Shown here: positions 60,176 to 64,000 of the stretch, in pieces
Layout: every line of letters starts with the position of its first letter
Position numbering within the stretch: the stretch's first letter is position 1
Assembly (NCBI RefSeq): GCF_036014215.1
Contig: NZ_CP107922.1
Location: forward strand, 217,585 to 281,584
Reading direction: 5' to 3'
Source of the DNA: Streptomyces sp. NBC_00440
GTDB lineage: Bacteria; Actinomycetota; Actinomycetes; Streptomycetales; Streptomycetaceae
Length of the DNA: 64,000 bases
The notes under the pieces: generated by a model
Seen by the model: the letters and a program-made list of their open reading frames with translations, nothing else
Database searches by the model: none
Told to the model about the DNA's origin: nothing
Translations under genes and position numbers: made by a program

Positions 60176-62845
60176 CTACGCCGCCCATTCCATGCCGAGC
60201 CCCCGTAGCGCGTCCAGCTGCTCCGGGGTGAGCTTGTCGCGCCTCGCGCGGGTGTTCGATACCCACACGCCTAGCTTGACGACCACCGGCTCCGTCTCGC
60301 CGTCAACCGCGATCTCCTCAGCGTGGCTGCGGGGTACCGGCCGGTGGGCACCCTCCCGCTCTACCCACTGGGTGAGGGCTGCCAGTCCACGCTGGAACGC
60401 CTGCTGCGCTTTGCCCGGCCCCTTCGCCGCAGGCGTTGCCGCCGGGGCAGGAGACGGGGTCTCAGTGGGCTGCACCCCCAGCGTTGTCAGCCGTTCCTGC
60501 TGTTCGGCGGAGAACTGTGTCCAGGTGCTCGCTTCTCTTTGCCGCATGAGCCATCGTCCGATGTCGTCGCCCTCGAAGAGCACGCCGGGTTGGATGTCGG
60601 GCAGGTGGCCGTCGGCGTCGGCGAGGTCGGAGAGGACGCGGTAGTGCCGCTGCCAGTCGAGCGGCCAGGGGCAGTTCCAGTCCGGGTCGATCGCCGCCAG
60701 CTGCGCGGCACGCACCGCCGCTCGCTCCGGGTCCTTGCCCAGGCCGTTCTTCTGCCCCTTCCGCCGGAGGTTCGCCAGGTGCTGCCCGATGGGCACCATC
60801 GCCTCGCCCTCGCCCCAGACGGCGTCCTGCCGGGGTGCGAGGTGTCCGGTGGCTCGCCGGTAGGACCGGAACGCGGCGAGTTTGTTCTCCCACGCTTCGT
60901 CGCCGGGTTCCCACACCATCCCGGCGTCGTCGAGGAGCTCCTTGCGGTGGGGGTCGAGTTCGCCTGTGCGCTGGGCGCGGCGTTGCTGGTGCACCCACCG
61001 GCCCAGGGGGTAGTCCTTCGTCACGCCGACTGCGGTCTCGGTGTCGTACGGCACGGCGTACAGGCCGGTGATCTCGTTCTCGGTACGCCAGCGGATGAGG
61101 GCTTGGTAGCCCTCCAGCCAGACGAGGGATTCGGGCCGGATGACGCGGCAGCGGGTCAGAGCAGCGATGTTGGCGGCGTCCCGGGGAGAAGCAAAGTTGA
61201 CCACGACCGAGGTGACCCGGTCGACCTCCTGCTGCGCCTCGTCGCTCGCCTCTTGCCCGTCTCCGTTCTGCGCCCCGGTCGCGGGGGTGGGGCGGACGTG
61301 GATGCGCCGCCGCTCGGCGCCGCGGGTCAGGGCGTGGGAGGCGAGCTGGTCGACCATGCGTTCCGAGTGCGAGCGCAGGGCTTGGAGGATGTCGACCAGG
61401 GGTTGGTAGCTGGCCGAGGCGATCATGTCCTTCGGGTCCTCCTCGGGCTGGAGGAAGACAGGGATGATGATCCGGGCGGTCTTGGTCGTGCCGTCCGGGT
61501 TGGGGCGCAGGGCGCGTCCGATGTTCTGAACGACGTCGACCTGGGAGCTGCGCGAGCCGACGATGCACACGGCCTCGACCCCGCGCAGTCCGGTGATATC
61601 GACCCCGACCCCGAGCGCCCGTACCGAGGAGAGGAACGCCCGGTGTACGCGTCGGTTCTGGGCGTTGATGCCGTTGGCGAACCGGTGGATCACCGCACGC
61701 CGGTGCGCGATGGGATGGTCCCCGCACAGCCAGTCCGCCCATACCCGGTCCGGAGGCACGTGACGGGCCTCCTCCAGCTCGTACAGCTCAGCATCGATCG
61801 ACGACGCGGGCAGTTCCTCCGCCCCGGCCAGCGCCGCCGCGGAGGCCTCGGCGGTATACAGTTCGGCGGCCGTGCGCGGCATCTGCTCGGCGAACGCGGC
61901 CGCCTCCTCCACCCGCTGGTGGAACACCATGGTGGTGTGCAGATTCTGCTGCGCCGCGTGCTCCAGCAGCGCCGCTTGGAGCAGGGCCATGCGCCGGCCA
62001 CGCAGGGTGTCCCCGGACAGGCCCAGGACCGGGTCCGGGTCGCGGATCTCCAGCACGTCGATCTCGAACCCCGCAAGGATCGAGCGTTCCACTGCCTCCG
62101 CCAGACCGAGATCAAAAATCCGGGTGCCGTAGGTGCTGGAGTCATCCTCCATCGACGCGATCACCACCTCCCGGCCGTCCCGCCCGCGCTGCGGCCGGGG
62201 CGCGGCGAGGATCCGCGGGGTGGCGGTCAGGTAGAGCCGGAAGTCGACAGGGATCCGACTGTTGTCGTGGATCGCCGCCCACGGCCGCCCCATGTCTCCG
62301 GCCGTCATGTGCCCCTCGTCCAGAATGGCCAGGTCAAACGGAGCCATCCGCTGCCCGTACAGCCGCTCCCCGCCGGCCAGAGCCGATTCCAACGGCCCAG
62401 GGACAGTCCGGCGACCAGTGACGTCGGCGGGGTCCTCGCGGTCCACGAGGGAGGCGTAGGTGGCGAACACGACCACCGGCCCGGTCCCGGCCCACAGGGC
62501 GAGCTGGATCGGGTTGGTGGTGGTGCGCACTCCGAGCTGCTCCAGGACCTCGTCCTTGTCCACCGAGCAGACTGCGACCATCGGCGCCCGGTGCCCGACC
62601 CGCCGCCAGGACTGGGCACTCTGCACGATCAGGTCCAGCGTGGGCACCATCACCAGAATCCGCCCGCCCGGGAAGTACTCCAGAGCGCATGCAGCGGTGG
62701 TGATCGTCTTGCCGGACCCGGTCGCAGACACCCCCATCGCACGCGCCCCTTCCGGAGGAACAGGCGATCTTGCAGGAAATCCAACCCAGTTACGAAAACT
62801 CAACTTCTGGTCGACCTGGTGTTCCTTGAGCGGAACCAAAAGCAT
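60176..62845 (-). CDS. ttrA: TtrA-like terminal helicase with HA domains
   Basis: An 889-residue superfamily 2 DEAD/DEAH-type helicase. Walker A ATGSGKT has K46, motif II is DEGH (residues 176-179), and a motif VI-like NIGRALRPN follows RSSQVDVVQ. The C-terminal third holds HA units (FRSYRRATGHLAPRQDAVWG, DPDWNCPWPLDWQRHY, and the tail QRGLAALTQWVEREGAHRPV). Its position, starting 1.15 kb from the window end beside the telomere and reading inward, matches ttrA, the terminal helicase gene of Streptomyces chromosomes and linear plasmids, implicated in transfer of linear replicons. I chose the ATG at 62845 (GGGAGGG 7 bases upstream) over a TTG at 62851. Only 16 bases separate it from the TniQ-HA gene. 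Confidence 0.85.
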   Translation of the reverse strand: MLLVPLKEHQVDQKLSFRNWVGFPARSPVPPEGARAMGVSATGSGKTITTAACALEYFPGGRILVMVPTLDLIVQSAQSWRRVGHRAPMVAVCSVDKDEVLEQLGVRTTTNPIQLALWAGTGPVVVFATYASLVDREDPADVTGRRTVPGPLESALAGGERLYGQRMAPFDLAILDEGHMTAGDMGRPWAAIHDNSRIPVDFRLYLTATPRILAAPRPQRGRDGREVVIASMEDDSSTYGTRIFDLGLAEAVERSILAGFEIDVLEIRDPDPVLGLSGDTLRGRRMALLQAALLEHAAQQNLHTTMVFHQRVEEAAAFAEQMPRTAAELYTAEASAAALAGAEELPASSIDAELYELEEARHVPPDRVWADWLCGDHPIAHRRAVIHRFANGINAQNRRVHRAFLSSVRALGVGVDITGLRGVEAVCIVGSRSSQVDVVQNIGRALRPNPDGTTKTARIIIPVFLQPEEDPKDMIASASYQPLVDILQALRSHSERMVDQLASHALTRGAERRRIHVRPTPATGAQNGDGQEASDEAQQEVDRVTSVVVNFASPRDAANIAALTRCRVIRPESLVWLEGYQALIRWRTENEITGLYAVPYDTETAVGVTKDYPLGRWVHQQRRAQRTGELDPHRKELLDDAGMVWEPGDEAWENKLAAFRSYRRATGHLAPRQDAVWGEGEAMVPIGQHLANLRRKGQKNGLGKDPERAAVRAAQLAAIDPDWNCPWPLDWQRHYRVLSDLADADGHLPDIQPGVLFEGDDIGRWLMRQREASTWTQFSAEQQERLTTLGVQPTETPSPAPAATPAAKGPGKAQQAFQRGLAALTQWVEREGAHRPVPRSHAEEIAVDGETEPVVVKLGVWVSNTRARRDKLTPEQLDALRGLGMEWAA

Positions 62846-62881
62846 TTTCAAGCCCTCCCTAATACTTGTCCCTGATGTCTT

Positions 62882-63571
62882 TCAGAGGGCCGCGTGCGGA
62901 GTGCAGGCCGCGCCCGAGTCATTCCAGATCGACGCATCCGCCTTGTGCCAGCCGCCGGGCTTTCCGTCTTTGAAGGGAGGCTTGTCGTCCGGGTCGTAGT
63001 GGCCGGCATTGAGTGTGCAGACGACGTAGTCCCCGTCGCTGTTCACGGTTCGCGCGGTGCACAGAGCGCCGGCCTCGCCCAGCGCCGCCAGCACCCGGCG
63101 CCACTGCGTGGTGTTCGGATGCGTGCGCGGCAGCACAGTCCCCCGGACGAACCTCTCCAGCCGAACAAGGTCCGACCGCTCACGCCGCCTCACGCCCGCC
63201 AGATGCACGGCCAGCTCAGCGGCCCCGGCCGACCTGCCGGCACGCCGGGACCAGTCACGGTCCGCGATGCCCACCAGGGCCTCGCTCACGGCCGTTACGC
63301 CTTCGTCCCAGCCGTTCTCGAAGACCGGGCCCCGGCAGGCCGGCGCCATGCCGTCCAACTCGACCACCTCGCCGGCGGCCCCGGCGACCGCTCCGGCCTC
63401 CAGGGAGGCCAGCAGGTCGTCCGCCTCAGCCGCGGGCACGCCCTGCGCCTCCAGGAGCGCGAACAGCTTCAACCGGGCGTTGGTGCCCGCCGTCTGATAC
63501 TGGCTCACCCTGCGCACAGAATCGCTGCTCAGCGCGGGGCCCGTTCCGATAGATTCGCTGTGACCAGTCAT
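62882..63571 (-). CDS. Subtelomeric protein of unknown function
   Basis: A 229-residue soluble protein, the outermost gene and the first of the inward-reading operon. The N-terminal half is helical (RVSQYQTAGTNARLKLFALL, EAGAVAGA, FENGWDEGV) and shared with the TGA-interrupted gene at 46497-47309. The C-terminal part has two possible metal-binding clusters (CTARTVNSDGDYVVCTLNAG with His nearby, and CTPH near the end). GAGAGGAA lies 9 bases upstream of the ATG. It is 36 bases ahead of the helicase gene. No known family; a telomere- or transposition-related role is suggested by position only. Confidence 0.7.
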   Translation of the reverse strand: MTGHSESIGTGPALSSDSVRRVSQYQTAGTNARLKLFALLEAQGVPAAEADDLLASLEAGAVAGAAGEVVELDGMAPACRGPVFENGWDEGVTAVSEALVGIADRDWSRRAGRSAGAAELAVHLAGVRRRERSDLVRLERFVRGTVLPRTHPNTTQWRRVLAALGEAGALCTARTVNSDGDYVVCTLNAGHYDPDDKPPFKDGKPGGWHKADASIWNDSGAACTPHAAL

Positions 63572-63605
63572 CGACGGGCCGTTCCTCTCGAATATTAAGG
63601 GGTCT

Positions 63606-63668
63606 CTGGGCGACTGTTGGGTGTCCTATATTTTCGCCAACGGTACATGCTGCATCAATTTGATGCAG
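63606..63668 (-). promoter_or_regulatory. Promoter region with palindrome for the telomere-proximal operon
   Basis: CTGCATCA-ATT-TGATGCAG (63650-63668) is a perfect 8-base inverted repeat. On the minus strand it overlaps TTGATG, a candidate -35 box, and about 18 bases later lies the AT-rich AAAATATAGG. This is the most AT-rich spot in the last 5 kb. It is a likely promoter of the seven-gene operon with an operator over the -35 region. Confidence 0.55.
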
Positions 63669-63721
63669 CGATACACTAGAACCCACACGAACGAGCGACC
63701 CCTCCTCCTTGCAGCCAGCCC

Positions 63722-64000
63722 GGCCCGCGTCAGCGGGCCTTGAGGCCCTGGAGGCGAAGCCGGAGGGGCCGTTGGGCGGGGGAGCGCAGCGGACCCGCTT
63801 GGCCAGGTTGGAGCGCAGCGGAAACCTGGCCACTTGGGCGCAGCCCAAGGAGGCTCGGGAGCGCAGCGGACGGGCCGTCAACCATCCCGCGCAGCGGGAT
63901 GGTTGCACAGTGGCGCAGCCACTCGTTGGCGCTCACGCGGAGCGTGAGCGCAACACCAGGCGCAGCCCGGGTGTTCGCTTGCACATCGCGCAGCGATGTG
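63722..64000. other. Archetypal Streptomyces right telomere (outermost palindrome not included)
   Basis: Successive foldback palindromes, most with GCA loops: GGCCCGC/GCGGGCC (63722-63739), GGCCAGGTT/AACCTGGCC (63801-63831), CTTGGGC-GCA-GCCCAAG (63833-63849), a perfect 12-base stem around GCA (63879-63905), AGTGGC-GCA-GCCACT (63909-63923), GCGCTCACGC-GGA-GCGTGAGCGC (63929-63951), an imperfect ACACC/GGTGT hairpin (63953-63974) and CACATCGC-GCA-GCGATGTG (63982-64000). Read inward, this matches the archetypal telomere, whose first palindrome begins CCCGCGGAGCGGG. Only that terminal palindrome is missing. The ACACC hairpin lacks one base relative to the archetype as I remember it. These structures serve telomere patching with the terminal protein. 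Confidence 0.92.

Noticed and set aside
63722-64000. CRISPR array or tandem terminators
   Set aside because: The units are palindromes of different sequence with GCA loops and no constant repeat-spacer pattern; they match the telomere type.
1-64000. tRNA, rRNA or riboswitch genes
   Set aside because: I saw no cloverleaf with conserved TTCGA-type arms, no rRNA stretches and no known riboswitch core; by eye this is not exhaustive.

Overview
The window reads as the right end of a Streptomyces-type linear plasmid, or less likely a chromosome arm with plasmid features. Reasons: very high GC with third-position GC bias, frequent GTG starts and ATGA/GTGA gene overlaps; a parA-parB pair; an actinobacterial type IV secretion (conjugation) cluster; and, in the last 280 bases, the run of GCA-loop palindromes typical of archetypal Streptomyces telomeres. 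The outermost complete palindrome ends exactly at base 64000, so the physical end should lie only a few tens of bases beyond.

Layout. 0.4-2.9 kb: parAB partition operon with an upstream palindrome and a downstream hairpin. 3.2-6.1 kb: small accessory genes, one with a sigma-region-4-like tail. 6.4-9.8 kb: a DUF2637 membrane protein, two families of iteron-like repeats (8.08-8.57 kb) and a sigma-like protein; the repeats are a candidate origin or operator array. 9.8-18.1 kb: conjugation operon (TcpC-like, two small membrane proteins, VirB4-like ATPase, VirB6-like polytopic protein, transglycosylase/NlpC-P60 hydrolase). 19.0-24.6 kb: membrane protein, coupling-type ATPase, replication-relaxation protein and a winged-helix Rep-like protein. 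No relaxase is recognisable. 24.6-27.4 kb: HAD phosphatase, XRE regulator and a small conserved protein. 27.6-39.5 kb: two exported proteins, then a Tad/Flp pilus locus (CpaB, TadZ, TadA, TadB, TadC, a 62-residue pilin with a G/QNSTE-type processing site, three TadE/F/G-like pseudopilins), a 1138-residue LysM-BTAD protein and a DUF192 protein.

39.5-46.1 kb is an accessory stretch with a duplicated small gene, an ATP-dependent DNA ligase broken near its 3' end, a CoiA-like protein and a PIN-domain protein. 46.4-52.4 kb is a graveyard of older mobile DNA: a subtelomeric-type gene with a Trp-to-stop change, a fused TniA/TniB relic with transposon-end-like repeats, a two-recombinase cassette, and the tail of an older terminal-helicase gene.

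The last 11.4 kb is the most interesting part. It is one co-directional operon reading inward from the telomere: a subtelomeric protein, a TtrA-like helicase with helicase-associated (HA) domains, a TniQ protein fused to three HA repeat units, a TnsA-like protein whose usual catalytic residues appear substituted, a TniA/TnsB DDE transposase, a TniB/TnsC ATPase and a second, frameshifted TniQ. Its inner border abuts the truncated older helicase tail and its outer border is the telomere itself. This looks like a Tn7-like transposon that uses the telomere as one of its ends and has replaced an older telomere.
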